Of a stretch of 64,000 nt of DNA, positions 63,215 to 64,000 are shown piece by piece. The notes under the pieces were generated by a model that was not told the DNA's origin, searched no databases, and saw only the letters and a list, made by a program, of their open reading frames with translations. Origin of the DNA: Oscheius dolichura (Eukaryota > Nematoda > Chromadorea > Rhabditida > Rhabditidae); NCBI GenBank assembly GCA_932521035.1, contig OW051494.1, positions 9,410,001 to 9,474,000 of the forward strand, read 5' to 3'. The translations under genes were made by a program, and so were the position numbers. Each line of letters opens with the position of its first letter. The stretch's first letter is position 1.

Positions 63215-64000
63215 AAACGGTTTTAAAGAGAGCATCTGCTTCACATCCTCATTCCCCTTTATGCTCCATGAGATTGGCTTCTTGCCTTCAACAAATTTAC
63301 CGGTTCATTCCAACCGCCCCCAGTTGTCCTCACAGATGAACCATAAACAATCTGCCTCATTTTTGGAAATGGGTCAAGGGGGACAACTTTCGCCTAACAA
63401 CAGTTTGGTAAACGATGATATCCGGTAATTCCATCATCCATTTTAGAAGGAGGTTTTCTGCAAAGCGATCGCCGTATGAAAAGACACTTGAACCAACGTC
63501 TTAAAAAGTGCAGTGGTTTGATTCTTCCCATCAAAAGGTTTTCTTCGAGTATCACGTTTCTCTCTTCTTTAGCCCGTGAAAAAGTGGTTACTTTACTGCA
63601 ATTGCTGATTCTCGATAAGATTTCAGGGTGCGATAACTCGTCCACCAGTGTTCCTCCTCTTTTTCCGCCAAGAAAATTGACTTCAACTCTCTTCTCTAAC
63701 CACAAATTCCCGTCGTTTTTAATCCGTTCTTCTCGATCCGTGAAGTGGCAGCCTACTCTGCAGTTCGCGGTGTGTCCACTGCCGTGTGGCTGGCTGACTC
63801 GCCGTGTATTTGTTCTCTGTTTATTCATGTTTCCTGCGAGTAGTCAAACATTTTTCACCTAACCAACTCCGAATTGACTAAATTTAACCTCCCTTTGCCC
63901 AAATTTCATAAAAATAGGGGTATTTTTATTCTTTTGCCTTTTGAAAGACAGGATCCCCTCCTCTCCCCACCAGAAGAAGACAAATTACCGTAATCTGTCC
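63215..64000. other. No gene supported at the right edge
   Basis: Open frames of 144 aa (minus) and 128 aa (plus) overlap each other at 63394-63862. Neither has domain, splice or paralogue support. Confidence 0.4.

Noticed and set aside
63394-63862. Two overlapping open frames of 144 aa and 128 aa
   Set aside because: They oppose each other and neither has a recognisable domain, intron or relative in the window.

Overview
The window looks like nematode nuclear DNA. It has multi-exon genes with very short introns (about 37-60 nt, GT..TTTCAG), 5S rRNA and tRNA genes, a secreted TIL-domain protein, C-type lectins and F-box-like paralogues. The nematode call is inference from gene families and gene structure; no spliced-leader RNA gene was found. 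Outside a few conserved genes the window is gene-poor and crowded with MITEs, foldback elements and broken gene copies, as in the fast-evolving arms of nematode chromosomes.

0-12.2 kb: a family of unrecognised proteins. Two large members lie on the minus strand (before 1..1504, cut by the window edge, and 8705..10408, 490 aa). Around them are small members that carry only single modules (4872..5403, its tandem copy 6838..7347, 7547..7687, 11363..12166 and a C-terminal remnant at 6032..6270). More module copies sit at 30083..30412, 34801..35647 and 37303..37524. The modules are an N-terminal block with a roughly 33-aa unit repeated three times, a membrane-like segment, a central acidic or helical module, and a C-terminal two-part module.

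12-20 kb: foldback elements, two C-type lectin genes (one with a C-terminus that runs into a Tc1/mariner-like element), a 75-aa small-protein gene with a broken paralogue at 38.5 kb, and three fragments related to a polyQ/HMG-box protein (13.4, 16.4 and 39.2 kb). 19-27.8 kb: F-box-like paralogues (19468..20553, 24229..25191, the 5'-truncated 25476..26094, and a wreck at 44451..45662), plus two unrecognised genes. The intron of one of these holds a hAT-like element with a perfect 8-bp target duplication. 28-39 kb is mostly nested repeats.

40-64 kb: a more conserved stretch. It has tRNA-Ala, a TIL-domain secreted protein gene (232 aa, six exons, one apparent GC-AG intron, and a tRNA-Arg on the opposite strand of its first intron), two GC-rich Lys-rich unrecognised genes (46.2-47.6 and 49.0-49.6 kb), an unrecognised 293-aa type I membrane protein (50451..53091), and a complete 14-exon aladin (AAAS) orthologue of 560 aa (57835..61540). 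Two 5S rRNA genes in inverted orientation flank aladin.

Exon models were built by hand from splice signals, reading phase and comparison between paralogues inside the window. Nothing was run against a database.
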